Both the position numbers and the translations under genes were made by a program. Shown here piece by piece: positions 22,347 to 33,034 of a DNA stretch of 64,000 nt. This DNA is from Arion vulgaris (Eukaryota; Mollusca; Gastropoda; Stylommatophora; Arionidae). The first letter of the stretch is position 1; each line of letters opens with the position of its first letter. Below the pieces are notes generated by a model. That model did not search any database and was not told the DNA's origin. It saw nothing but the letters and a program-made list of their open reading frames with translations. The DNA lies in NCBI GenBank assembly GCA_020796225.1, contig CM036774.1, forward strand, positions 25,342,192 to 25,406,191, written 5' to 3'.

Positions 22347-22427
22347 CTCATGGTATATAGAAGCCTTGTTAATTGTTGGTATACAGTAACTCTCAACCAC
22401 TGGTGTTCCATCAGTCTTGACAATTTC
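22347..22427 (-). CDS. HYCC (FAM126): hyccin (FAM126) internal exon
   Basis: This is an 81-bp exon (27 codons, phase 0 at both ends) between acceptor tgttgttattgcag and donor CATGAG/gtaagt. The peptide EIVKTDGTPVVESYCIPTIN, then KASIYHE, aligns along its whole length with human [20 protein letters not shown] and KPSVYHE. This is the most diagnostic match for the family. It is the most upstream hyccin exon I could identify; about 107 N-terminal residues (the EWL.EF start and the FYRSG..LL.FTLQFLP helix) should lie at higher coordinates. Confidence 0.96.
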
Positions 22428-22559
22428 CTGCAATAACAACACGATATAATCAAATGAAAATAATTCAATTTTAATATAAAAAGCAGCAAAATAAAAACCA
22501 AGAGAAAAACTGAAAGAATTAGGTATTTGACAAATAAAGAGAAACATGAAGAGCGGGTA

Positions 22560-22815
22560 ATGAAATGGTTAAGATTGGGGCACGCCGGTGTTGTGCTGGG
22601 GCGTGCAAGGGAAGTAAAGAATAGTACCACTGCAACCTATATAGGACCTAGGAAAACTACCCTAGTAAATAAAAAGTATCGCAGAAATCAGATGTGCTGA
22701 CCTACCTGTAGGAGCATAACTGGCATAACGTTCCATCGCTCTTTGGCTCAAATCACTTACAAATCACACAGAGTGGTTAACAAGTGGTCGGTATTGAACG
22801 TTAGAAGAAGAATTG
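22560..22815 (+). mobile_element. SINE B copy
   Basis: Head cacgccggtgttgtgctggg, body gcagaaatcagatgtgctga, tail acaagtggtcggtattgaac ending in agaagaag. A middle segment around catgtcgtaagaggcg is deleted. Confidence 0.83.
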
Positions 22816-23038
22816 GGGCAAATGTAATCTGGTTTTGTTCCAAGTGAGCAAGATCAGATACAACAACCAGTTGAACAAGTTCTGAATGTAAAAATGTGCT
22901 AAAAGCTGATATATCATAATGAAATGAGCAGATATGACAATCTTGCTGTAAAATGTATGATGTCTTAATGAAATGAAGCAAGTAGCTATTGAACCATGCC
23001 AGGAGGATGTGCTATTTCAAACTAGGACTTTTAGTTAC

Positions 23039-23109
<71 letters not shown>

Positions 23110-23249
23110 TTGTTCATGATGACATAAGTGAAACTTAACAAATAACCACAGATAAGTGAGTTTGCTGCTGTCTTCCAAGGCGTCAGTCATAAGGAGTACT
23201 GGACCGGTCTCTGGTCAAGAACGAATCGATGAATGAATGGATAAGTCTT
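22816..23249. other. Intron with (GA)33 microsatellite
   Basis: Unique-looking AT-rich sequence with a perfect GA dinucleotide run at 23041-23106. Nothing else recognised. Confidence 0.7.
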
Positions 23250-23530
23250 TACATTTCGTTAGTGTTCTCTTGCCTCACAGCGTCAGGATAGAAGAGATTT
23301 CTAGAACTGGCTTTTTTGTGTGCTTCATAAATAGTGTTTTTAACCGTCTCTGTTAATTCTGCGTGCCACATTTTGCTTGGACAGCCTTTTGCTTTGTATC
23401 CATTTTATCAGAGTAACACTGCTCTTTGAGGCGCACTGTCTGTTGGTAATCTGCGTATGTGGCCGAAGCATTTGTTGGTGTTTCTTGGTGAAGTTCAGTA
23501 CTAATGTTGTACCCACTTTTTCCACTTATT
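23250..23530 (-). mobile_element. Degraded LINE fragment
   Basis: The minus frame contains HQETPTNASATYADYQQT and KEQCYSDKMDTKQKA before ccttctatcctgacgctgtg, matching the arrangement at 15235-15525. Similarity is weak and the frame is broken. Confidence 0.5.
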
Positions 23531-24103
23531 TCTCAACCAGTCTCTCTTCTGTGAACTCAACTAGTATTCCTTTGCGTAGATTCACTTACATTTCTCTGAT
23601 ACAGTGGATTTTCATGATCAGATTCAGAATACAGGGGGATTGGACACTGGTATGCATATTTTTCCGATCCAGGATGAGTTTAGCATGAAATGCAGAATCG
23701 AAATCAGAGTGCCACGACAGAACACTGTCTTGCCAGCCTGCGATTTGACTAACTCAAGCTAGTCCCGATCCAAACGCTGAGCTTACAGCTCAGGCGGGCT
23801 GAAGTGTCTAAAAACCGGGCTCTATAAATTTCTTCTTTCGTGCTGTTAGGAATCAGGATTGGAGAAATGAGGAAAATAGCACTCCAAGTGGAGAAAAAAC
23901 CACACTAAGCTGTCACCGCAGTCCAACACGTGCGTACGCGTGCAGGGTGGCAGTGTTCTATAACCTTCAATTCCATTTAGAAACAGGTTGAAAATGAAAA
24001 TCATCAAGTAGGATGTATTGTACAATGCCTTATGTCATGGTATGTTGCATTTCAATATTAGTGTCATTTTTCATGTTTGTTATTATCTATGTTTACATAC
24101 AAT
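23531..24103. other. Unique intronic sequence, nothing recognised
   Basis: This is a moderately GC-rich stretch without long open frames or repeat-family matches. The inverted words gcttacagctc and gagcttacagctcaggcggg suggest some local structure only. Confidence 0.4.
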
Positions 24104-24355
24104 CTTCTTCTTCTGGGAACGCTGCATATCGACCACTTGTTGTGATTTGTATGTGATCTGAGCCTAAGAGAAATTGTACCTTGTGCCAGTTATGCGCCTA
24201 AAAGTAGGTCAGCACATCCGATTTCTGCGAAGCTTCTTCTTTTACTAGGGTAGCTTCCCTAGGTTCCTACCTTAGTCACCTCTTACAACATGCCTTGTAG
24301 GTTACAGTGTTACTATTCTTTGTTCCCCTTGCAGGACCCGGCAACACATGGGTGA
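24104..24355 (-). mobile_element. SINE B copy
   Basis: The reversed copy starts cttcttcttctgggaacgct and ccatcgaccacttg-like words, includes agcacatccgatttctgcga and tcttacaacatgccttgtag, and ends at the head gcaacacatgggtgac. Confidence 0.87.
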
Positions 24356-24409
24356 CAAACAAGCAAAACTACAGTCTTAGCCTATTTGCAGAAACACTGC
24401 ATATTTCAG

Positions 24410-24765
24410 CCAAACATAGCAGCTGACTGAGAGAAGCTGTAAGTTTCAGCCCTCCAGTGGGGAGGCTACTGATTGAGAGAAGCTGTAAGTTTTAGCCCTC
24501 CAGTGGGGGAGAATACTGATTGAGAGAAGCTGTAAGTTTCAGCCCCTCCAGTGGGGGGCCGCTGCTGACTGAGAGAAGCTGTAAGTTTTAGCCCCTCCAG
24601 TGGGGGGAGGCTACTGATTGAGAGAAGCTGTAAGTTTCAGCCCTCCAGTGGGGAGGCTGCTGATTGAGAGAAGCTGTAGTTTCAGCCCCTCCAGTGGGGG
24701 AGAGAGAAAGGCTGCTGACAGAGAAGCTGTAAGTTTCAGCCCCTCCAGTGGGGGGAGGCTGCTGA
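24410..24765. repeat. ~58-bp minisatellite, about six copies
   Basis: The unit reads gattgagagaagctgtaagt, ttcagcccctccagtgggg, gaggctgct. On the plus strand each unit contains agctgtaagtttcag, a donor-like and an acceptor-like word. I found no coding exon on that strand, and the hyccin gene is on the other. Confidence 0.88.
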
Positions 24766-25162
24766 TGTGCAACATTATCGGAAAACAGCTCTAATGGACA
24801 AAACATCGTTACCGCCAGCGCTGGAAGCAAAATGATGGGGTCAGTTAGGAGTAGCGGCGGATGTATTGATCTACAGATTCTAGCGTTAGTTGATTGAAAA
24901 TCTTTCTGGAAATATGTAGGCTTTAAGTTAGGGAAGAAAGCAGGCGAAGATGGCATCATGTAAAGAAGAGATGAGGCGGGATAATGGAGATGAGAGATGT
25001 AACAAGAGAAGATGAGATAGGGTAGTGGGATGAACATGAGAAATGAGGAAATAGGAAGTGTTGAGATAATAAAAAGAAGGATAAATGAGAAATGTTGTGA
25101 GAATTAATGAGATGAAATAATGGCAATTTAATGAGAAAAGTGGAAAGGGGAGATGAGAGATG
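24766..25162. other. Purine-rich intronic sequence
   Basis: The plus strand is rich in gatgagagatg-like words at 24950-25160. The minus strand shows a 149-codon frame covering the neighbouring minisatellite that looks fortuitous. Confidence 0.5.
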
Positions 25163-25417
25163 TAGTTGCCCGAGTGGTTACCGGGGCTCAAATTTGGGGT
25201 GTAAAGAATAGAACCACTGTTACCTGCCACGCGTGTCGTAAGAGGCGACTAAGGAGGTTTGGCTGAAATCGGATGCACATGTCCTAAACGTGTAGAAGTC
25301 TATGCGTTTAGGGCCTACCAAACCAATGTGTAACGTATACACGTTCTTGGCAAAAGATCAAACATCATAAAGAGAGATTAAAATTGGTCGTAAAGAACGA
25401 ACGCAATGAAGAAGAAG
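25163..25417 (+). mobile_element. SINE A copy
   Basis: A complete copy from tgcccgagtggttaccgggg through cgcgtgtcgtaagaggcgac and tgaaatcggatgcacatgtc to gaacgcaatgaagaagaag. It abuts a SINE B body directly. Confidence 0.9.
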
Positions 25418-25883
25418 CTACCCTAGTAATTAAAAAGCGTCGCAGAAATCGGATGTGCGGGCCTACTTGTCGGCGCATAACTAGCACAATGTAAATCGCT
25501 CTTAGGCTCATCTCCCTCTCTCTCTTGCCTTTTACCCGGGTTGGGGCATAGGCCCTCAACCAACTCATGCCAAGTCTTCCTATCTCTAGCTATCTCCTGC
25601 AGCTCCCTCCAGCTCTTCTTTACATTGTTGATCTCCGCCTCCAAATCTCGTCTCCATGTATTTCTCGGCCTCCCCTCTTTCGCTGTCCCTGCGGGTTTCA
25701 GACAAGGACCCTTCTCGTTATATCCCCACCCGGTTTTCACAAAGTGTGTCCTATCCAGCGCCAGCGTTTTTTTAACCTGTTCGTTCACTGGAATCTGTTG
25801 TTAGGCTCAGATCACATATAAATCCCAAAGAGTGGTTTAACAAGTGGTCGATATGGAGCGTTCGAAGAAGAAGAAGAAGCAAA
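25418..25883 (+). mobile_element. SINE B copy (5'-truncated), split by a LINE fragment
   Basis: The copy begins at ctaccctagtaattaaaaag, is interrupted after ctcttaggctca, and resumes at gttaggctcagatcacatat, ending in a GAA run. The repeated ttaggctca at the break is a 9-bp target-site duplication of the inserted LINE end at 25503-25800. Confidence 0.85.
25503..25800 (-). mobile_element. LINE C-terminal fragment (GRPRNTWR type), inserted in SINE B
   Basis: The minus frame reads EGRPRNTWRRDLEAEINNV, SWRELQEIARDRKTWHELVE and GLCPNPGKR to the 3' end. It is 5'-truncated and flanked by a 9-bp duplication, the signature of target-primed reverse transcription. Confidence 0.88.
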
Positions 25884-26214
25884 CTTCGTGTACATGTGGG
25901 TCGATACCCTGATCCGCTATTATTCTCACTACGCAATACTTGAGCATACTTCAATCTACCTCCATCCCTCTCATCCTCTATTTACTCCTCTTCATTGTTC
26001 CTCCTCCCTCTCCAGTTGCAATCCTCTCCCGTTTACATTAGCTACACATCCGATTGAGTGGAGATTTGCTCCCGCGATACTGTCATAACTAACCATGTCC
26101 CAGCTGCAAATCGGATCAAGAGTTGCCCAGTCGGAGAATATGTTCTAATTAATCACATACACATAAGGATAGGATGACAACCATTGTCTCCGCGTCTGTC
26201 GGACTACAGCCATC
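25884..26214. other. Intronic sequence, nothing recognised
   Basis: CT-rich plus-strand sequence around 25960-26040 without a frame or repeat match. Confidence 0.4.
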
Positions 26215-26475
26215 GACATTTTGTATGGGCATATGCCAGATCTAGTCCATAACTATAGTATTAACGTTTTGTATGGGCATATGCCAGATCTAGTGTATAA
26301 CTATAGTATTAACGTTTTGTATGGGCATATGCCAGATCTAGTGCATAACTATAGTATTAACGTTTTGTATGGGCATACGCCAGATCTAGTGCATAACTAC
26401 AGCATCAACGTTTTGCATGGCCAGATCTAACGTATAACTACAGCATCAACGTTTTGTATGGGCATATGCCATATT
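26215..26475. repeat. 48-bp tandem repeat, about five copies
   Basis: The unit is ttgtatgggcatatgccaga, tctagtgcataactatagta, ttaacgtt. The first three copies are nearly perfect; the later ones carry deletions. Confidence 0.93.
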
Positions 26476-26850
26476 CAGCCCCTTTCAGTTGGATATGTCA
26501 GCGGCAGAGGTAGATTAAATGGTACCTTCCAAGATGATTCTGAATTGTACTCAGAAAAATATAGGTAACTCATCTTCATCTGCGAGACTACAGAATCATC
26601 GACATCATGGGGGTGGGGGGGGGGTTGATCACTGTCTACTGATGCGCAAAACTAAGTTACTGTCACTAAATTACACCGACCTCCATTAGGTACCCACCTC
26701 TGACAGACAATGTGGACAAATGAAGGACTATCCCACATTATAGAGTCGTTAGTGGCTCATTTAGAAATTTTAGACTAAGGATAGAAGACTGTTGCAATGA
26801 TTGTCAAGTATTGTGCCTGCCACTTATTTATTTTTTATTTGATACACTGA
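26476..26850. other. Intronic sequence with one weak exon-like segment
   Basis: On the plus strand 26489-26566 is an open segment (SVGYVSGRGRLNG, DDSELYSEKYR) between a tattcag word and a tatag/gtaact word. It has no recognised homology and is short enough to arise by chance. Confidence 0.25.
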
Positions 26851-27125
26851 AGGATGAGACGCCCCTGTGTTGTCGGGGCTCGCAAGGGGAGCAACGAATA
26901 GTAACACTGCGATCTACAAGGCATCTCGTAAGAAGGCGACTGGGGTAGGAGCCCAGGGAAGTTAACCAAGAAAATGAAAAGCATCCCAAAAATCCGATGT
27001 GCTGACCTACTTGTAGGCGCATAGCTGGCACACCGTACAATCGCTCTTAGGCTCAGATCACATAGAAATAAAAAAGAGTGGTTTAACAAGTGGTCGACAT
27101 GGAGCGTTCGATGAAGAAGAAGAAG
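26851..27125 (+). mobile_element. SINE B copy
   Basis: Head gcccctgtgttgtcggggct, body gtaacactgcgatctacaag and atccgatgtgctgacctact, tail gtcgacatggagcgttcgat ending in agaagaagaag. Confidence 0.9.
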
Positions 27126-27194
27126 GAGGAGAATTAAGGTGTGCGTCCTTGCTGGGGATTGAACTCACGCTCTCAAGAATGAGAGGCTGGTATA

Positions 27195-27735
27195 GTAACT
27201 TCACGATCATTCGATAGTTCATAGTTCATAAGTTCATAGTTCATAAGTTCATAGTTCATAAGTACGGTTCCAACTTCACTGCAACGGGTCACCCCATAAC
27301 TGCTCCGTTCCTGTGCCAACGAAAATCACACGAAATGTTAACAACTGTGAAATGTCTCCTGTGTGATGCCTGAAAGGCAGAGTGAGAGGTGTGTTTAATC
27401 AGCGAGCCAGGGGAACCATCAGTATGCATACTCTTCGATATCTGTTGGGGAGACTGATCACCTATGGGTCTGCCCGGAGTGCAATTACGTCAGTTTAGTA
27501 ACTAATAACCAATCCTGTGTGAATTAATTCCAGAATGAAACAGCTGTGAACCGCCACAAAAAGCAACCTGCACCGCATAAATGCATATGGCCGTCGCTAA
27601 AGTTGCAGCACAAAACTGTTCATTACTTGAATTGCAATTCATGTTGAAGGGAACATCAATCACGACCAAATAAAGCTTTTTTTCTTTTGCATCCGCAATA
27701 TAACTGCATACGGCATTCGATAACTTCTCTATATA
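27195..27735 (-). mobile_element. SINE H second copy, split by a LINE R2 tail
   Basis: It matches 20155-20660 from gttcataagttcatag through cttcactgcaacgggtcacc to gcatatggccgtcgctaaag. The tRNA-like head end is missing or diverged beyond about 27730. Confidence 0.7.
27369..27514 (+). mobile_element. 5'-truncated LINE R2 3' end with 9-bp target duplication
   Basis: The insertion runs from tgcctgaaaggcagagtgag to ttagtaactaataaccaat. Flanking cctgtgtga occurs on both sides. The sequence is the reverse complement of 17671-18075 minus its SINE, so the two copies define the R2 3' end. Confidence 0.87.
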
Positions 27736-27739
27736 TCTC

Positions 27740-27765
27740 CTTCGGTCAACATTTCTTCTTCTTCT

Positions 27766-27796
<31 letters not shown>

Positions 27797-28495
27797 CGCA
27801 ATTACTTCTGATCAAATCTGTACAATATAATGGCAAACATGTACCTCTCTAAAGCTCTTACTTCCTCCTTCCAGATTTCTATGAAAATCTCTTTCGTTTT
27901 AATCCTCTCTTTCTCTTAATCTACATCTCTTTCCTTTACTCCTAGTAATTCAGCTCAACATTAGCGACCATGTGATTCTTTCAGTTCCTCTCTTTCTCCT
28001 CTCTCCGTCCCCCATCTCTCATTCCCTACTAGGTAGTTATAAACAATTTGATACTGATGACCATACGCCACTCTCCTTTCCTCACTCCCACTCTCTACCT
28101 ATCTCTGAGCCTCACTCTCTTTCTCTCTCTCTCCCCCCATCGCCATCTATCATTCCCTCCAAGTAATAATACCAAATTTGATATTGGTGACATACGTCAC
28201 TCTCTCTTCCTTACTCACTCCCACTCTCTACCTATCTCTTTGAGTCTCACTCACTTCCCACCTCTCTCTCTCTCTGTCTTTATCCCCATCTCTCACTCCC
28301 TGCTAGTAATCATACCAAATTTGATATTGGTGACATACGCCACACTTATCTTCCTCACTCTCTCTCACACTCTACTCACCTCTGAACCTCACTCACTTCC
28401 TCACTCTCTCTCTCTCTCTCTTCCCATCTATAATTCCCTCCTACCAATTATACACAACTTAATTATGCACAACGACCATACCTGGCCATGACGAC
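27740..28495. repeat. CT-rich region with ~140-bp degenerate tandem repeats
   Basis: After a (CT)n run, four diverged units of 130-155 bp repeat words such as accaaatttgatattggtga, catacgccactctc and cactctctacctatctct (about 27960-28490). Confidence 0.75.
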
Positions 28496-28940
28496 GACGA
28501 CTATCTACAAGTAAAACCAGCCGTGATTCCCTTCCTACGTTACCAATCTCTACCTTTCATTTGCTTGTTGTCACAGAGTAAATATTGACGTGCAAGATTT
28601 GCTCCCAACTCGCACACACGCTGATAATGAAGTACCGACGACAAATTTATCAATATTATCAACAGACAACCAGATTTGTAAACCTAATCAAACCCATCGT
28701 CAGCCATTTCAAACTGCATACAGAGACAACAAGAACGGTAATCGTGACTAAGCAATGGCCGGTCTAACTAACATCGATGACATGCGCTGTGTGTGTGTGT
28801 GTGTAGGAAATGTGTGTTTTATCTCTTGTGAGTATGTGATTAATGTGTGTTTTATACTGTTGTGTAGGAGATTTTGTATTTTCTATTTGTGTTTGCATGA
28901 GAGAAATATGTGTTTTATTTGTCTGTGTGTGTGTGAAATG
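28496..28940. other. Intron, GT-rich toward its end
   Basis: No recognised feature apart from tgtgtgtg-rich sequence at about 28785-28940. Confidence 0.5.
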
Positions 28941-29085
28941 AAAATGAAAATCGTAGCATATCCTTTACAGGCCATAGTCATCAACCACAGTAAACGAGTC
29001 ATTGATTTTCTAGGCACCACTAATACGTTCAGTAGTTTGCCATTGCTTTCTGAACGGTGAGGTCTATTTTTACCATTTGTACATT
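28941..29085 (-). mobile_element. SINE D, 3' half
   Basis: The reverse complement reads ggtaaaaatagacctcaccg, ttcagaaagcaatggcaaac, tactgaacg, and the tail tcattttcattt. The 5' half is at 30258-30350, separated from this part by a LINE R1 segment. Confidence 0.75.
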
Positions 29086-30257
29086 GAACCTCTCGTATTG
29101 TTCTGTCATGTATAGAATATGCATGCGCTCTCCTAACAATTAGTCCTACGCAAACAGTGAGACTGGAAAGAATTCAGAATGAGACTATGCGCATCATTCT
29201 GGGATGCACCAAAGATACACCAGGAGTGGCAATGCGATTCCTTCTTGATCTCCCAACTATTGCTAACAGAATTGAAACTTGGAGGGTTCGATCATATCTA
29301 AGAATCAATGAAAACAAGGAACATCCTCTCCATGAAGAACTCATTAAGGAGAAAGGGTGTAGACTCAAGAGAGGCAGATCATGGCTGAGTCAGGCGGAAG
29401 ATACGCTTAGGAAAATATGTGATCCTTCCGGAATTGAAACAGGAGAGGAATGGATTGCTGTGCCGCCTCAATTTCCGACTGCTTTCACCGTTATTACATC
29501 TATTAAGAAAAACTGCGAACACAATAATCTATCACTGCTAAACGTGGAGGTGGAGGCTCTCTTGAATGACATCATCAATGATACAGATGTGGTTATTTAC
29601 ACCGATGGTTCAGTCATTCGCCAACAACGCTGTGCGTGGGCTTTTCAGCACGCTCAGGAGGTAAAATAATAAGAGAGGCCAGTGGGGTCTACGCAACAAC
29701 CACAAGTAGCTTGACAATGGAAGTTCGGGCGGTTACGGAGGCGGTGAACTGTTTGGCATCTCACAATTACTCTCGTGTTTTCATACTCAGTGACTCCATG
29801 AGCATGATTCGTAAAGTCGAATCAGGTATGGTGAGACGCAACTGGGTGGAGGTACTGGTACAGACAATGATCAGAGAAATCACCTTTATTTTTGTACCTG
29901 GGCACGCAGGAGTTAGGGGTAATGAACGAGCTGATAGATTGGCTGGCTTAGCTACAATATCAGAGGGAGCTGCAATTGATCAAGTGACATTCTTCACGCA
30001 TTGAGAGAGTCTTTCCGAACAGAGGAGTTTCAGGGCTGTGAATCCCACTAGCTGACCAGATTGAAAGAGATGAGTGTCAATATTGGTGCAGCCCGAAAAG
30101 AACGACATACTAAATATGCAAAGAGATTGATTAATCAACAGCGAACTGGCGTGTTGGGTCGCTGGACGCTGCTGGATTTGCTGAGGCGGAGATCGGAGCA
30201 CCTATGGACATGTCCGGAGTGCTATGATGATAGTCCTCATATAACTGATAACCTCTC
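29086..30257 (+). mobile_element. LINE R1: RT C-terminus plus RNase H domain, broken
   Basis: This is the longest non-Penelope retroelement in the window. 29157-29669 encodes a post-RT region (RLERIQNETMRIILGCTKDT, HPLHEELIKEKG) leading into RNase H: VVIYTDGSVIRQQ carries the first catalytic Asp. After a frameshift near 29665, 29690-30004 continues with SSLTMEVRAVTEAVNCLAS (Glu), VFILSDSMSMIRKVESG (Asp) and FVPGHAGVRGNERADRLAG. A terminal cysteine motif, LWTCPECYDD, follows near 30200-30235. The 5' part, with the RT catalytic core, is absent. RNase H-bearing LINEs include the I and related clades; the clade is not settled here. Confidence 0.88.
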
Positions 30258-30350
30258 GTAAAAATCCCACGGAAACGAATTTGCTTCCAAACTTGCCCAC
30301 CGTGGGGTTTGAACCTGGTACTCTTGGGTTTGTGATCGAGCGTGTTCCGT
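30258..30350 (-). mobile_element. SINE D, 5' (tRNA-like) half
   Basis: Its reverse complement includes gatcacaaacccaagagtac, ggttcaaaccccacggtggg and ccgtgggatttttacg. The B-box-like ggttcaaaccc is preserved. Compare the intact copy at 34845-35085. Confidence 0.75.
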
Positions 30351-30448
30351 GCATGTGTGTATGTGCAGGAGAGAAATGTGTGTTTCGATTAGGGGTCAGT
30401 GGCTCCTTAAAGAAGACATTAATAATATATATATTTTTAAATAAATTA

Positions 30449-30670
30449 TTTGCCCGTCTGCCCAGCGTTTTCGTAGCGCGTTGGACTACGGATGACTATC
30501 CCTCTGTGTGTGCGGGTTCAATTCCGCGGATGGCAGAAAAAGCCACAGATTCCCCAGATTTACGGTGTTCGTGGCACCGAACCAAAGGGTTACGATGTCC
30601 ATGGCACAGAGCCGAAGAGATGAAAAGCTCAAGTGCTTCTGGATCGGAAATTTTTTTTTTTTTTTTTTGA
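30449..30670 (+). mobile_element. SINE E copy (tRNA-derived)
   Basis: The head reads tgcccgtctgcccagcgttt and cgtagcgcgttggactacgg (A-box region), then gggttcaattccgcgg (B box). The body, ggtgttcgtggcaccgaacc and gtgcttctggatcgg, ends in a T run. Six copies occur in the window at about 205 bp. Confidence 0.92.
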
Positions 30671-31015
30671 TTTTGCGATTGAATAATCAATCAAAATTGG
30701 AATTCTGCATTTTAATTCATCTTATGCCCGTCTTACACGATCCATTTTGTCATCAATTTTCTAGTTCATGTATATAATCATTTGACAATTGATCATGTAT
30801 GACAGAAATATATATCAATTTTCTATGTCAAGTTGGAAATATAGTATGTATGGGGGAGCGTTGGCAAACTGTTACAATGTGGAGGGCGGGGGGCATTACA
30901 AAGTTTATGTTGTGCAAAGTGGGCGGTGGGCCGAAAATGTTTGGGAATCTATGATCTATTTCTTTAATGAAAGGAAGGTTGTAGATGTTGAGGTTCGTGG
31001 TGGTTCGTGACAGTG
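30671..31015 (+). mobile_element. Unclassified interspersed repeat, copy 1 (possibly hAT-derived)
   Basis: The words tgattttgcgattgaataat, attctgcattttaattc, gtatataatcatttgacaat, tatatatcaattttctatgt and caaactgttacaatg recur at 49985-50290. No open frame is shared. In the other copy the left flank resembles a hAT terminal repeat. Confidence 0.6.
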
Positions 31016-31303
31016 CAGAATAACTAAGGACGTCCTATGCCTTCTGTACACACACAAACACTCATCTCAGATGTCAACTTCAATATGCTCAAAGACAACA
31101 CTGGTCACAGAATGAGGCTGTTAGTATTTCACACACAAAAACATCAGCTCGTCTCGGAATAGTATCAGTGATTAGGTTTGCAACGGTGTGTTTGATGAGT
31201 GTATCATCACCATCATAATAATCATTATCAAAATCTCTTCAATATTTTTATATATTGATATAGACGATAACCATGAGCTCATTCTGGATAGTTCTATCCT
31301 TAT
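31016..31303. other. Intronic sequence, nothing recognised
   Basis: AT-rich, containing a short run of atcatcaccatcataataat. Confidence 0.4.
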
Positions 31304-31545
31304 AGGGGTCCGTCTCTATGGCAAAGTGGTTAAGACGTTTATCTGTAGTTCTGAAGGTTGCAAGTTCAAATCCGAAAAGATTCAAATTTTGTATATTTTT
31401 CATGAGACCCCTAGGAGTCTTGCTGGAGCTACGGAGTTTGTGCTTTGTGCAAACAAACTCGGTAGATGGCTTGTCATTTCTGCCGACAGAGAAATAAGGG
31501 GAAACACGGGTGCAATAAAGTCAATCATTGGACTTTTCACCCTTT
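31304..31545 (+). mobile_element. SINE G copy (tRNA-derived)
   Basis: The head tctctatggcaaagtggtta contains an A box, and gttgcaagttcaaatccgaa a B box. The body matches the copies at 55626-55880 and 62736-62985 (tgctggagctacggagtttg, tgtcatttctgccgacagag, gcaataaagtcaatc). Confidence 0.88.
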
Positions 31546-32925
31546 AGCCTTGGGATCGCGAGAGAAAGAGACCCTGTAGCCTTGGGATCACGAGAGAGAG
31601 ATAGAGACCCTGTAGCCTTGGGATCGGGAGAGAAAGAGACCCTTTAGCCTTGGGATCGCGAGAGAAAGAGACCCTGTAGCCTTGGGATTGCGAGAGAGAC
31701 CCTGTAGCCTTGGGATCACGAGAGAAAGAGACCCTGTAGCCTTGGGATCACGAGAGACCCTGTAGCCTTGGGATCGCGAGAGAAAGAGACCCTGTAGCCT
31801 TGGGATCGCGAGAGAGAGACCCTGTAGCCTTAGGATCACGTGAGAGAGAGACCCTGTAGCCTTGGGATCACGAGAGAAAGAGACCCTGTAGCCTTGGGAT
31901 CACGAGAGAAAGACCGTGTAGCCTTGGGATCACGAGAGAGACCCTGTAGCCTTGGGATCGCGAGAGAAAGACCATGTAGCCTTGGGATCGCCAGAGAGAG
32001 AGACCATGTAGCCTTGGAATCGCGAGAGAGAGAAAGAGACCCTGTAGCCTTGGGATCGCGAGAGAAAGAGACCCTGTAGCCTTGGGATCACGAGAGAGAG
32101 AGAGACCCTGTAACCTTGGGATCGCGAGAGAAAGAGACCCTGTAACCTTGGGATCGCGAGAGAAAGAGACCCTGTATCCTTGGGATCATTAGAGAAAGAG
32201 ACCCTATAGCCTTGGGATCACGAGAGAAAGACCATGTAGCCTTGGGATCACGAGAGAGACCCTGTAGCCTTGGGATCGCGAGAGAGAGAGACCATGTAGC
32301 CTTGGGATCGCGAGAGAGAGAACCATGTAGCCTTGGGATCGCGAGAGAGAGACCCTGTAGCCTTGGGAACGCGAGAGAGAGAGACCATGTAGCCTTGGGA
32401 TCGCGAGAGAGAGAGACCATGTAGCCTTGGGATCGCGAGAGAGAAAGACCCTTTAGCCTTGGGATCGCGAGAGAGAGACCATGTAACCTTGGGATCCGAG
32501 AGAGAGAGACCATGTAGCCTTGGGAACGCGAGAGAGAGAGAGCCTGTAGCCTTGGGATCTCGAGAGAGAAAACCATGTAGCCTTGGGATCGCGAGAGAGA
32601 GAGACCATGTAGCCTTGGGATCGCGAGAGAGACCCTTTAACCTTGGGATCGCGAGAGAGAGAGAAACCCTTTAGCCTTGGGATCGCGAGAGAGAGACCAT
32701 GTAGCCTTTGGATCGCGAGAGAGAGAGACCCTTTAGCCTTTGGATCGCGAGAGAGACCTTTTAGCCTTGGGATCACGAGAGAAAGACCATGTAGCCTTGG
32801 GATCGCGAGAGAGAGAGACATCGCGAGAGAGTGAGACCCTTTAGCCTTGGGATCGCGAGAGAGACAGAGAGACCCTTTAGCCTTTGGATAGCGAGAGAGA
32901 GAGACCCTTTATCCTTAAATTCTTT
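31546..32925. repeat. ~30-bp GA-rich minisatellite, about 45 copies
   Basis: The unit is gaccctgtagccttgggatc plus gcgagagaaaga, with a variable number of GA steps. The c/t variants gaccatgtag and gaccctttag are concentrated in the right half. It gives open frames of over 100 codons on both strands that are repeat artefacts. Confidence 0.96.
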
Positions 32926-33034
32926 GAGATCTCGTTGTTGTGTCTCGTTGTCCGTGAAGATACGTAGAGCTCATTTGTAACTTTTGTTCTTGTCTCTGTT
33001 TATGATATACAGAGGAATCTTCTGTAACATATTC

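Noticed and set aside
24588..25037. 149-codon minus frame with a plausible acceptor (acatatttccag)
   Set aside because: Half of the frame is the 58-bp minisatellite, and the unique part (LLLTDPIILLPALAV) matched no hyccin or other family that I recognise.
29157..30004. Host gene encoding RNase H
   Set aside because: The RNase H domain is preceded by LINE post-RT sequence, is frameshifted, and occurs in several truncated copies; it is retroelement-derived.
31304..31545. Functional tRNA gene
   Set aside because: The A and B boxes are present, but the sequence does not fold as a complete cloverleaf by eye and continues into the SINE G body found at three other sites.
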